Assembly: GCF_009674665.1 (NCBI RefSeq)
Contig: NZ_WKJD01000012.1
Span: 186,001 to 250,000, forward strand
Direction: 5' to 3'
Length of the DNA: 64,000 nt
Origin: Agromyces kandeliae
Lineage (GTDB): Bacteria > Actinomycetota > Actinomycetes > Actinomycetales > Microbacteriaceae
Shown here: positions 42,648 to 50,146 of the stretch, piece after piece
Position numbering within the stretch: the stretch's first letter is position 1
Layout: the number at the start of each line of letters is the position of its first letter
Translations under genes and position numbers: made by a program
The notes under the pieces: generated by a model
What the model was told of the DNA's origin: nothing
Seen by the model: the letters and a program-made list of their open reading frames with translations, nothing else
The model's database searches: none

Positions 42648-43964
42648 TCAGGGCGCAGAAGGTGGGATGGTGCCGTCGCCGTCCTCGGTCCCGCCGTTCA
42701 GGCCCGGGAACTGCCGACGATGCCGCGGCAGCTTCGTGGGCACCGACTCCCCCGCGGTCGAGTCGATCGGCGTGTGCGTGTCGTACCACCGGTGGTAGAC
42801 CTCGACGAGCGGCGCCGAGGTGAGGCCGTGCAGGGTGATGCTGAGTGCCACGGTGACGACCACCGTGGTGAGCACCGTCTCGCCCTCCGGCACCCCGCTC
42901 TCGGCCGCGAGCAGGGCGAACACCAGCGAGGCGAGGCCGCGCGGTCCGAACCATCCGATGAAGGCCACCGTCGGGCGCCTCGCGCCGCTGCCCGCGAGCG
43001 CGATCGCGACCGGCACCATCCGCACGACGGTGAGGCTGAGCACCGCGTAGACGACGACCTGCCAGGTCACGTACGGCAGGGCGAGCGTGAGCGCGAGCGC
43101 CCCGAACGCGATCCAGGTCACCGCCGCGAGCAGGTCGCCCGCGGCCTCGGAGAGCACGGTGACCTTCGATCGGCTGGGCCCCGCGAGCCGGCCGAACGCG
43201 ATGCCGCCGACGAACGCCGCGATGAATCCGCTGCCGCCGAGGTCCTGGGCGATGGCGTAGGCGAGCAGTGCGACGGCGAGCGGCAGGATCTGACGCCATT
43301 CGCGTGCGATCCAGCCACGGCGATCGGCCGCCCGGAAGAGCAGGCCGCCCGGAACGCCGGCGGCGAGGCCGGCCGTCAGTCCCCAGCCGATCTGGGCGGC
43401 CATGCTGCCGGCCACCATGCCCGTGACCCCGGCCTCGAACTCGGCGTTCGCGATCGAGAGCGCCACGAGGAAGAGCGGGACGGCCAGTCCGTCGTTGAGC
43501 CCGCTCTCGACGTCGAGCGCCTGGCGCACGCGCGCGGGCACGCGCCGGTCCGCGACCACCTTCTGGCCGAGCGCCGCGTCGGTCGGGGCGAGCATGATCG
43601 CGAGGAGGAATGCGGACGCCAGCGCCATGCTGGGGAACACGAGCGCCGCGATCCCGGTCCCGGCGAGGATCGTCAGCGGCAGGCCGACGAGCAGCAGCCG
43701 GCTGGGCCATCCGAGCTGGTGGCGCAGCACGCGGAGGTCGATGCGCGTCGCGTCGCTGAACAGCAGCAGCACGAGGGCGATCTCGGCGATGCGCTCGGCG
43801 ACGACCGACTCGAGCGACACGTCGAGGATGCCCGGCGAGATCGCGCTCAGCCCGAAGCCGACGACCATGAGGAAGAGCGCCGGCGTGACGCCACGGCGGT
43901 CCAGCGGGCCCGACAGTGCGCTCCAGAGGATGATGACCGCCATCACCACCGTCACCGCCAGCAT
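42648..43964 (-). CDS. Na+/H+ (cation/proton) antiporter, CPA1-type
   Basis: 438-aa membrane protein with about twelve helices. Seen: PALFLMVVGFGLSAISPG, LLAIMLAPTDAALGQKVV, VESGLNDGLAVPLFLVALS with the ND ion-binding motif, GGSGFIAAFVGGIAFGRLAG and FIGWFGPRGLASLVFALLAAESG. The hydrophilic C-terminal tail of about 40 residues is typical. ATG at 43964. The upstream 289-base region has a CCCCC-AAC-GGGGG repeat (44080-44092), a possible operator. Na+, K+ or Ca2+ exchange cannot be told apart. Confidence 0.9.
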   Translation of the reverse strand: MLAVTVVMAVIILWSALSGPLDRRGVTPALFLMVVGFGLSAISPGILDVSLESVVAERIAEIALVLLLFSDATRIDLRVLRHQLGWPSRLLLVGLPLTILAGTGIAALVFPSMALASAFLLAIMLAPTDAALGQKVVADRRVPARVRQALDVESGLNDGLAVPLFLVALSIANAEFEAGVTGMVAGSMAAQIGWGLTAGLAAGVPGGLLFRAADRRGWIAREWRQILPLAVALLAYAIAQDLGGSGFIAAFVGGIAFGRLAGPSRSKVTVLSEAAGDLLAAVTWIAFGALALTLALPYVTWQVVVYAVLSLTVVRMVPVAIALAGSGARRPTVAFIGWFGPRGLASLVFALLAAESGVPEGETVLTTVVVTVALSITLHGLTSAPLVEVYHRWYDTHTPIDSTAGESVPTKLPRHRRQFPGLNGGTEDGDGTIPPSAP

Positions 43965-44253
43965 GCCGACCCCGTCCCCGATCGCCCACGCGACCGCCCG
44001 AGGCGGCCCACGGACATCGTACGGATGCCGCGGCGGCGCCCACCAGCCGCCGCGCCCGATCGCCCACGCCGCGGTGACACCCCCAACGGGGGACTTCCGG
44101 CCACCGCTCCGCCCTCATTAGCGTGAGCTCACCTCGCCGAGCTTCGCGGCGAGGCGCGGCATTCTCCGGGGGGGATGGCGGCACACGACGCGGGCGGGGT
44201 TCGGCCGGGGAGGTCGGGCCCCGCTCGTCATGCGGGACCCCAGTCGGGTCGGT

Positions 44254-44514
44254 TCAGGATGCCGCGACCGCGGCCAGCGCGTCGAGCCCGCCCGCTCGGT
44301 AGCTCTCCCAGTCGCGGCTGCCGCCGCCGGGCGCGGTGCGGCCACGCCACTGCTCGGCGAGCGACGCGGCCAGCGCGACGATCGTCGACCCCGGGGCATC
44401 CGCCGGGCAGGCTCGGAGCAGCTCGCCGAGCGCGGCGGTGCGACCCTCGTGGAACTTCCCGGCGGGGTGCGACCGCCCGTCCTTGGCGAGCGCGCACGAC
44501 GTGGCATCCCCCAT
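44254..44514 (-). CDS. Small hypothetical protein, possibly truncated at its 5' end
   Basis: The coding-like frame ends at 44254. From the first in-frame ATG (44514) it encodes 86 aa: MGDATSCALAKDGRSHPAGKFHEGRTAALGELL, then QWRGRTAPGGGSRDWESYRAGGLDALAAV. The coding-like pattern continues upstream for about 20 codons (VRELRARAAEAWASA), but no ATG or GTG is found there before the frame enters the inverted repeat at 44578-44666. The native start may have been lost to that repeat, or a rare start codon may be used. Function unknown. Confidence 0.45.
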   Translation of the reverse strand: MGDATSCALAKDGRSHPAGKFHEGRTAALGELLRACPADAPGSTIVALAASLAEQWRGRTAPGGGSRDWESYRAGGLDALAAVAAS

Positions 44515-44559
44515 CGCGGAGGCCCATGCCTCGGCGGCCCGGGCACGCAGCTCGCGGAC

Positions 44560-44577
44560 GTCCTCGCGAACGAGGAC
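44560..44577. repeat. Small hairpin beside the large inverted repeat
   Basis: GTCCTCG and CGAGGAC, each 7 bases, around CGAA. It directly abuts the large inverted repeat that starts at 44578. Confidence 0.55.
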
Positions 44578-44666
44578 GGGCCGAACGGGAGGAAGTTCCC
44601 GCGCCGGGGCGGCGTGTCGGGGGGTGACACGCCGGCCCGCGGTCGGGAACTCCTCCCGTTCGGCCC
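44578..44666. repeat. Large inverted repeat with inner hairpin
   Basis: The outer arms are 44578-44601 (24 bases) and 44644-44666 (23 bases): they match perfectly except for one extra A in the left arm. Between them a second, perfect 8-bp stem GGCGTGTC/GACACGCC (44611-44618, 44626-44633) sits in the loop. It is much larger than the terminators elsewhere in the window and lies at the presumed 5' end of a small gene. It may be a miniature mobile element or a structured RNA. Confidence 0.7.
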
Positions 44667-44670
44667 GTGG

Positions 44671-44754
44671 GGCTCGGCGGAACCGGCTCAGCGGCCATCG
44701 GCTCAGCGGCATCGGCTCAGGGTCGGCTCGGCGGAACGCCCGCGGCTCAGCGGC
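44671..44754. repeat. Degenerate tandem repeats, GGCTCAGCGGC-type
   Basis: GGCTCAGCGGC at 44685-44695, 44700-44710 and 44744-44754; GGCTCGGCGGAAC at 44671-44683 and 44725-44737; a partial copy at 44714-44723. The unit is about 14-15 bases. The last copy contains the stop codon of the 53-aa gene, so the array is the 3' end of its mRNA on the minus strand. Confidence 0.6.
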
Positions 44755-44908
44755 CGAAGAGCTTCGCGAAGAAGCCGGTCGACGGCTCGTCCTCGTGGCC
44801 CGCGCAGCGCTGGGTGCGCGGCACGCCGCGCATGACCTGGTCGACGTGCTGGCCGCATCCGGCCCAGGTGGTCTTGCCGCACTTGCGGCAGGTGACGGCT
44901 CGGCACAT
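44747..44908 (-). CDS. Tiny cysteine-rich protein (53 aa), paralogue 1
   Basis: 53-aa protein beginning MCRAVTCRKCGKTTWAGCGQ. It has five cysteines and CGQH, with C7-x2-C10, C18-GQ-H21 and a later C-x-G-H forming a likely zinc site. The C-terminal tail (PSTGFFAKLFGR) is amphipathic. GAGGAG lies six bases before the ATG. It shares the core CGKTTWxGCGQH with the 41-aa gene 87 bases upstream, and both follow a CoA-disulfide-reductase/rhodanese gene on the same strand. I recall similar mini-proteins in many actinobacteria, often beside redox genes, with no known function. Confidence 0.75.
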   Translation of the reverse strand: MCRAVTCRKCGKTTWAGCGQHVDQVMRGVPRTQRCAGHEDEPSTGFFAKLFGR

Positions 44909-44995
44909 GGTGGTTCTCCTCGGAGGGTGGGGGACCCGGTCGCGGTCGGCGACCGGGTCCGGGTCGGGGTCGGGTGGTGGGGCGGATGCCGCGGC

Positions 44996-45121
44996 TCAGC
45001 GGGCGCCGTGGTCGCCGTCGCACCAGCGGTCGGCCGGGACGACGTCCTTCACCGAGTCGATGTGCTGGCCGCAGCCCGACCAGGTGGTCTTGCCGCAGGA
45101 ACAGGTGACGGGGCTGCACAT
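44996..45121 (-). CDS. Tiny cysteine-rich protein (41 aa), paralogue 2
   Basis: 41-aa protein beginning MCSPVTCSCGKTTWSGCGQH and ending CDGDHGAR. It keeps the cysteine and histidine pattern of the 53-aa paralogue but has one residue less between the second and third cysteines and lacks its C-terminal tail. GAGGAG before the ATG is identical in both genes. It lies 52 bases after the CoA-disulfide-reductase/rhodanese gene, so the three probably form one operon. Metal or persulfide binding is an inference from composition. Confidence 0.75.
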   Translation of the reverse strand: MCSPVTCSCGKTTWSGCGQHIDSVKDVVPADRWCDGDHGAR

Positions 45122-45173
45122 GGTGGTCTCCTCAGGTTCGAATGTGCGTGGGTGGTCTGGTGGACGGGCCGCG

Positions 45174-46844
45174 TCAGGCGGCGACCGCGGTCTCGCGGGT
45201 CTCGGCGTGGGCGCGGGCGGACTCGCCGGCCTGCCACGTGAGGTACCCGCCGTCGAGGTTCACGGCGTCCCGGCCGAGCTGTGCGAGCAGGCGCACCGCG
45301 GTGTGGCCGCGCTGGCCGACCTTGCAGTGCACGACGAGGCGCCCGGCGGGCAGTTCGTCGACGCGCGACCGGATCTCGTCGAGCGGGAGGTTGATCGAGC
45401 CCGGGATCGCCCCGGCCGCGACCTCGCCCGGCGTGCGGACGTCGACGAGCACGGCGCCCGCCTCCATCGCTGCATCGAGCTCGTGCCACTGGATCGACGG
45501 GGTGAGCCCCTCGGCGGCGTTCAGCGCGACGTAGCCGAGCATGTTCACCGGGTCCTTCGCGGACGAGAACTGCGGCGCATACGCCAGCTCGAGGTCAGCG
45601 AGGTCGGAGGCGGTGAGGCCGCCGGACATCGCGGTCGCGATGACGTCGATGCGCTTGTCGACCCCGTCGCCGCCGATGCCCTGTGCGCCGAGGATCTCGT
45701 CGGTCTCGGCGTCGACGACCAGCTTCAGCGCCATCTGCTCGGCGCCGGGGTAGTACCCGGTGTGCGAGGCGGGGTGGGTGTGGATGACGCGCACCTCGCG
45801 CCCGACGCGGCGGAGCAGCTTCTCGGGCCATCCGGTCGTGGCGATCGTGAGGCCCATGAGCCCGACGACCGCGGTGCCGAGGGCGTCGCGCACCCGGATG
45901 TCGCGGCCCGCGATCGCGTCGGCGGCGAGCCGTCCGTGGCGGTTGGCCAGGCCCGCGAGGGCGACGAGTCGCTGCTCGCCGCTGATCGCGTCGACCTTCT
46001 CGACGGCGTCGCCGATCGCCCAGATGTGCGGGTCGCTCGTGCGCAGGTCGTCGCCGACGCGGATGCCTCCGCGCTCGCCGACCTCGAGCCCGGCCGCGGC
46101 GGCCAGCCTCGTGTCGGGGCGGACGCCGATCGAGCCGAGCACGAACTCGGCCGGCACGGTCGTGCCGTCGCTGAGCTGTGCGGTGGTGGCATGGAGCTCG
46201 GTCACCTGGGTGCCGAGGCGCACGTCGACGCCGGCGTCGCGGAGGCGGTCGGCGACCGGCGCGGCCATCTCGGGGTCGAGCGGCGGGAGGACCTGGTCGC
46301 CCAGCTCGACGAGCGTGACGTCGAGGCCGCGGTGCACCAGGTTCTCGACCATCTCGAGGCCGATGAAGCCGGCGCCGATGACGAGCGCAGTACGCGGGGC
46401 GACCTCGAGCTCGGACATGGCGCGGTCGACGTCGTCGATGTCGCGGAGGGTGAGCATGCGGTCGCCGCCCGGCATGGGCGGGCGCACCGGGGTCGCGCCG
46501 GGCGAGAGCACGAGGGCGTCGTACGCCTCGATGGCCTCCTCCCCCGTGACGAGGTCGCGCACGAGCACGGTCTTCGCGTCGCGGTCGATGGCGACGGCCT
46601 CGGTGCGCACGCGCACGTCGAGGCCGAACCGGCTGCCGAGCGAGGCGGGGGTCTGCAGGAGGAGGCTGGAGCGCTCCTCGATGACGCCGCCGAGGTAGTA
46701 CGGCAGGCCGCAGTTGGCGAACGAGACGTGGCCGCCGCGCTCGAGCACGATGATGTCGGCGTGCTCGTCGAGGCGACGGAGGCGGGTGGCTGCGGACATT
46801 CCGCCCGCGACGCCGCCGATGATGAGGTACCGCTTCGAGGTCAT
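45174..46844 (-). CDS. CoA-disulfide-reductase-like flavoprotein fused to a rhodanese domain
   Basis: 556-aa enzyme. Residues 1-450 form the pyridine-nucleotide disulfide oxidoreductase: FAD fold YLIIGGVAGGMSAATRLRRLDE, the single redox cysteine FANCGLPYYLGG near residue 43, NAD(P) fold ALVIGAGFIGLEMVENL, and HIWAIGDAVE. Residues about 455-550 are a rhodanese domain with active site VVHCKVGQRGHTAVR. Such fusions (CoADR-RHD, Npsr-like) reduce CoA-persulfide or polysulfide with NAD(P)H. The promoter region carries two CsoR/CstR-like palindromes, supporting control by persulfide or copper. ATG at 46844. Confidence 0.9.
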   Translation of the reverse strand: MTSKRYLIIGGVAGGMSAATRLRRLDEHADIIVLERGGHVSFANCGLPYYLGGVIEERSSLLLQTPASLGSRFGLDVRVRTEAVAIDRDAKTVLVRDLVTGEEAIEAYDALVLSPGATPVRPPMPGGDRMLTLRDIDDVDRAMSELEVAPRTALVIGAGFIGLEMVENLVHRGLDVTLVELGDQVLPPLDPEMAAPVADRLRDAGVDVRLGTQVTELHATTAQLSDGTTVPAEFVLGSIGVRPDTRLAAAAGLEVGERGGIRVGDDLRTSDPHIWAIGDAVEKVDAISGEQRLVALAGLANRHGRLAADAIAGRDIRVRDALGTAVVGLMGLTIATTGWPEKLLRRVGREVRVIHTHPASHTGYYPGAEQMALKLVVDAETDEILGAQGIGGDGVDKRIDVIATAMSGGLTASDLADLELAYAPQFSSAKDPVNMLGYVALNAAEGLTPSIQWHELDAAMEAGAVLVDVRTPGEVAAGAIPGSINLPLDEIRSRVDELPAGRLVVHCKVGQRGHTAVRLLAQLGRDAVNLDGGYLTWQAGESARAHAETRETAVAA

Positions 46845-46857
46845 GGCACGAGCGTAA

Positions 46858-46896
46858 CAATACCCCTGGGGTATTGTCAAAATACCCTTCAGGTAT
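46858..46896. promoter_or_regulatory. Double CsoR/CstR-type operator
   Basis: A perfect 19-bp palindrome, CAATACCCC-T-GGGGTATTG (46858-46876), lies 14 bases before the start codon of the flavoprotein-rhodanese gene. A weaker copy, ATACC-CTTCA-GGTAT, is at 46882-46896. The ATACCCC/GGGGTAT half-sites match those of the CsoR/RcnR/CstR family. No regulator gene of that family is in the window. Confidence 0.75.
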
Positions 46897-46931
46897 CGCT
46901 CAGGCAGGTCGGCGGACGCCCGCGCGGACGA

Positions 46932-46966
46932 CGACGGGCCCCCGCCGAGATCGGCGAGGGCCCGTC
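46932..46966. terminator. Strong hairpin downstream of the sigma-factor partner gene
   Basis: A 17-bp interrupted stem (CGACGGGCCC-CCGCCGA and TCGGCGAGGGCCCGTCG, one mismatch) with a 1-2 base loop, 24 bases after the stop of the acidic membrane protein gene. No T-tract. It separates that operon from the promoter of the sulfur module. Confidence 0.6.
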
Positions 46967-46989
46967 GAGGACCGGTCGGAGGGGGTCGG

Positions 46990-47763
46990 TCAGTCACCGG
47001 CGCCGTCTGGCCCGGGGCGATCGCCGGCCTGCGAGCCCGCGTCGTCCGCCTGGGAGCCCGCGTCCTCCGGCTGGGAGCCGGGATCGTCGGCTGCATCGCC
47101 CGCGCCCTCCGGCGCGGCGCCGTCGGACGCCTCCTCGCCGGTGCCGATCCCGGAGCCCGCGTTCTCCTCGGCGGTCTCGAGGCCGAACTCGGCGTTCTCG
47201 TCGGCGTGCTCCACCGCGATCTCGAGGCCCGAACCGGCCTGCTCCTCGGCGTGCTCGAGCCCGGCGCCGTCGACGCCCGCGTCCTCGGCCTCCGTCGCAC
47301 CATCGAGCCCGGCCGAGTCGCCCGCGCGATCGATGCCGTGCTCCGTGCCGGCCATCTCGTCGAACACGACCTGCGCGGGCTCGGGCAGCATGCCGACGGC
47401 CCCGGCCGCTCCGGCACCTGTCGCGCCGACGGCCACCGCGGCGACCGCGCCCATCGAGATCTTCGCCGCGAGCCCCAGGCCCGCGAACCACTCCATCACC
47501 ACTCGTCTCCTCGCCGACGGCGCGCGCGCAGGTGCGGGCGCCGCCACGCCCGGGTCTGCATCGGGGACGAACTCGACCTCGGACCGATGGCCGAGGTCGA
47601 GTCGGGAGGCCACCGCGGCGCTCGGCCGCGGCGGCCTCCCGGATGACGATGCCCGGAAGCCGGCGATCGCATCGGCGAGGGGGGAGAGCTCGTCACGGCC
47701 GCGGGGGGAACGGCCGTGCAGCAGCGCCTCTGCGTCGTGGTCGGTGATCCGGTGCCTCGTCAT
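46990..47763 (-). CDS. Acidic single-helix membrane protein, partner of the sigma factor
   Basis: 257-aa protein. Seen: a cytoplasmic N-terminus (TRHRITDHDAEALLHGR, then SPLADAIAGFRAS), one membrane helix (AAKISMGAVAAVAVGATGAGAAGAVGML near residue 105), and a long acidic low-complexity outer domain rich in Ala, Gly, Glu and Asp. The end repeats PGSQPEDAGSQADDAGSQAGD. The layout N-terminus, one helix, outer domain and its position directly after an ECF-like sigma gene suggest an anti-sigma factor, but no zinc-binding HxxxCxxC is present. GGGAG lies four bases before the ATG. Confidence 0.7.
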   Translation of the reverse strand: MTRHRITDHDAEALLHGRSPRGRDELSPLADAIAGFRASSSGRPPRPSAAVASRLDLGHRSEVEFVPDADPGVAAPAPARAPSARRRVVMEWFAGLGLAAKISMGAVAAVAVGATGAGAAGAVGMLPEPAQVVFDEMAGTEHGIDRAGDSAGLDGATEAEDAGVDGAGLEHAEEQAGSGLEIAVEHADENAEFGLETAEENAGSGIGTGEEASDGAAPEGAGDAADDPGSQPEDAGSQADDAGSQAGDRPGPDGAGD

Positions 47764-47764
47764 C

Positions 47765-48412
47765 TCACTCCCTGCCATCGCCGAATGCCCGTGCAGGGGT
47801 ACGGCCGGTCGCGATCTTCTTCCGCATCGATTCCAGGGCCCGCCGCTGGAGCGCCTTCACGGCACCCGGGCGCTTGCCCAGCACGACCGCGACCTGGTCG
47901 ACGGTGAGGTCGCCCAGGATCCGGAGCACCATGACGTCGCGCTGGTCCGGTACGAGCGCGTCGATGAGCTCGCGGGCGGATCGATCGCCCAACCGGCCGA
48001 GAGCCTCGTCCTCGGCGCTCGGGGCCCGCCGCGAGTCCAGCTCCTGCTGCCACTCCTCGTGCTCTCCGCGACGCCGGCGACGGCGCAGCTCGTCGGTGAG
48101 CCGGCGGTACGCGATCGTGAACACGAAGGCGCGGAAGTCGGCCTCGCCGCCCCGGAACGCGCCCAGCCGGTCGAACACCGCGAGGAACACCTCGCTCGTG
48201 AGGTCGTCGGGCTCGCGCGAGCCGCGCGCCCTGAGGAAGGCGGCCACGGCCGGCGCGTACTCGTTCCAGAGCTCGGAGTTCGCCCAGCGGGCCCCCGCCT
48301 GCGCGGCGAGGAGGACGGCCTGGAACGGCTCCGCGCCGATCGACGGCCGAGCGCGCGATACACGCTCGGCTCGCATCGGGGGGTGCGCGAGTGCGCCGTC
48401 GGGGTCGGCCAC
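47765..48412 (-). CDS. RNA polymerase sigma factor, ECF-like
   Basis: 215-aa sigma factor. Region 2: NEYAPAVAAFLRARGSREPDDLTSEVFLAVFDRLGAFRGGEADFRAFVFTIAYRRLTDELRRRRRR. Region 4: LVPDQRDVMVLRILGDLTVDQVAVVLGKRPGAVKALQRRALESMRKKI. The N-terminal extension of about 40 residues is longer than usual. I choose the GTG at 48412 because TATGCT lies exactly six bases upstream, the pattern of the leaderless genes in this window; the GTG at 48430 would overlap that box. Next gene downstream starts two bases after its stop, and is the likely regulator. Confidence 0.9.
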   Translation of the reverse strand: MADPDGALAHPPMRAERVSRARPSIGAEPFQAVLLAAQAGARWANSELWNEYAPAVAAFLRARGSREPDDLTSEVFLAVFDRLGAFRGGEADFRAFVFTIAYRRLTDELRRRRRRGEHEEWQQELDSRRAPSAEDEALGRLGDRSARELIDALVPDQRDVMVLRILGDLTVDQVAVVLGKRPGAVKALQRRALESMRKKIATGRTPARAFGDGRE

Positions 48413-48424
48413 CCGCCGAGCATA
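48413..48424 (-). promoter_or_regulatory. Leaderless promoter of the sigma factor, -10 box TATGCT
   Basis: Minus-strand TATGCT (48419-48424), then CGGCGG and GTG at 48412. An inverted repeat ending in CCCCGCACGGGGG-like sequence lies just upstream (about 48428-48445), possibly an operator. Confidence 0.6.
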
Positions 48425-48467
48425 GGGCACCCCGCACGGGGGACGACAGTCCCCGTTTCCACAGCCC

Positions 48468-50093
48468 TCAGCGCCGGCGCCGCGACCCCGTCCGGCGCAT
48501 CGTCCACGCGAGGTAGCCGCCCAGCGACCCGATCACGCCGAGCCCCGTGCCGAGCATCACGCCCTCCCACGAACGCCACCGCCGCTCGCTCGCGACCAGG
48601 CTGCCGACGCCGGTGATGAACGCGGCGCTGATCATCCCGGCGACCAGGCGGTTGCCGATGCGCTCGGCCCGGCCGACCAACGGCTCGAGCTCGGCGGCCC
48701 GCAGGTGGACCTGGATCCCGCCCTCATCGGCGTGCTCGAGCAGTCGACGCAGGGTCCCCGGCATGTCGAGCGCGAGCTCGCCGAGGTCGGCGGTCGCCCG
48801 CGCGATGCGCTTGGCGAGCACGGTCGCGCTGAGCCGTTCGCGCGCCAGCCTCTGCGCGTACGGACGCAGCGTCTCGCCCAGGCGGAACTCCGGATCGAGC
48901 CGAAGTGCGAGGCCCTCGATGACGAGGAGCGCCTTGAACAGGAGCGCCATCTCCCGCGGCAGCCGCAGCCGGTGCCGGCGCAGGATGCCGAACAGCTCGG
49001 CGATCATGCGCGCGAACGGCGTCTCGCGGAGCGAGTCGAGCCGGTATCGCGAGAGGAAGTCGGCGAGGTCGTCCTGCAGCAGTTCGCGATCCGCCCCTGC
49101 GGAGGTCGGCGACAGGTCGATGAGAGCCGAGGCGAGCCGCTCGGGGTCGCCGCGCACCAGCGCGACGAAGAGTGCGCCCAACTGGTCGCGCAGCGACTCG
49201 TCGATCTCGCCCACCATGCCGAAGTCGATGAGGGCGATCGTGCCGTCGGGCTGGACGAACAGGTTGCCCGGATGCGGGTCGGCGTGGAAGAACCGGTCCT
49301 CGAACGTCATCTTGAGGACGATCTCGGCGCCGCGACGGGCCACCCGCTTGCGATCGACGCCGGCCGCGTCGAGCGCGGCCGCATCGCCGACGTTGAGTCC
49401 CGTCATGCGCTCGAGGGTCAGCACGCGCGAGGTCGTGTAGTCCCAGAAGACGCGCGGGATCGCGACATCCGCCTCGAACTCGAAGTCCTCGGCGAAGCGC
49501 TCGGCGTTGCGCCCCTCCTGCAGGTAGTCGAGTTCGGCGAGCAGGGTCTGCGCGAACTCCTCCGCGAGCCCGCGGGCGTCGTGGTCGCGCGCGAGGTTCC
49601 ACGTCCGGCTCGCCCGGTCGGCGAGGTTGCGCATGATCTCGAGGTCCTGCTGCACCTGCGCGACGGCGCCCGGGCGACGGACCTTCACGACGACCTCCGT
49701 GCCGTCGTCGAGCACCGCCGCGTGCGCCTGTCCGATCGAGGCGGATGCCAGCGGCTCGTCCTCGAACTCCGCGAACAGCTCGTCGGCGTCGGCGCCGAGT
49801 TCGCTGCGGATCACGGCGCGGACCTGCTCGACCGGGACGGGCGGAGCGGCGTCCTGCAGCTTCGCGAGCTCGTCCGAGTAGGCGGGCGGCACGAGGTCGG
49901 AGCGCGTGGAGAGGAGCTGCCCGAACTTGATGAAGGTCGGTCCCAGCTCCTCGAGGGCGAGGCGGAGGTGCTCCGGTCCGATCGCGGCCAGCGCGTCCGC
50001 GGTTCCGTCGTCCGGCGCGCCGCGCCGGAACGGGACGCGTCGGCCCGCGCCGACCAGACCGGCGAGGAAACCGAAGCTGTGACGGCGCAGCAC
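48468..50093 (-). CDS. ABC1 (UbiB/AarF-like) atypical kinase
   Basis: 541-aa protein. Seen: LGPTFIKFGQLLSTRSDLVPPAYSDELAKLQDAAPP (the KxGQ motif of the family), FEDEPLASASIGQAHAAVLDDGTEVVVKV (ATP-binding Ala-rich loop and Lys), DRFFHADPHPGNLFVQPDGTIALIDFGMVGEI (catalytic HxDPHPGN and DFG), and two C-terminal membrane helices. The GTG at 50093 is the first usual start, but the family-typical RYREIA block is encoded just upstream in frame, so a rare start such as the CTG near 50150 may be the real one. ABC1 proteins affect isoprenoid quinone or lipid metabolism. Confidence 0.87.
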   Translation of the reverse strand: MLRRHSFGFLAGLVGAGRRVPFRRGAPDDGTADALAAIGPEHLRLALEELGPTFIKFGQLLSTRSDLVPPAYSDELAKLQDAAPPVPVEQVRAVIRSELGADADELFAEFEDEPLASASIGQAHAAVLDDGTEVVVKVRRPGAVAQVQQDLEIMRNLADRASRTWNLARDHDARGLAEEFAQTLLAELDYLQEGRNAERFAEDFEFEADVAIPRVFWDYTTSRVLTLERMTGLNVGDAAALDAAGVDRKRVARRGAEIVLKMTFEDRFFHADPHPGNLFVQPDGTIALIDFGMVGEIDESLRDQLGALFVALVRGDPERLASALIDLSPTSAGADRELLQDDLADFLSRYRLDSLRETPFARMIAELFGILRRHRLRLPREMALLFKALLVIEGLALRLDPEFRLGETLRPYAQRLARERLSATVLAKRIARATADLGELALDMPGTLRRLLEHADEGGIQVHLRAAELEPLVGRAERIGNRLVAGMISAAFITGVGSLVASERRWRSWEGVMLGTGLGVIGSLGGYLAWTMRRTGSRRRR

Positions 50094-50146
50094 CGCCGCG
50101 ATCTCGCGGTACCGCGCCCGGTGCCGCGCGTCGGTCGACCCGCTGC

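Noticed and set aside
46932..46966. Hairpin as an RNA regulatory element rather than a terminator
   Set aside because: Its distance from the stop of the upstream gene on the minus strand and the simple long stem favour transcript termination.
44667..47747. Very long open frame (over 1000 codons) on the plus strand
   Set aside because: It runs antisense to the flavoprotein-rhodanese gene and the small cysteine proteins, is low-complexity (Arg/Gly/Ala/Val) and matches no family. It is an effect of high GC content with few stop codons.
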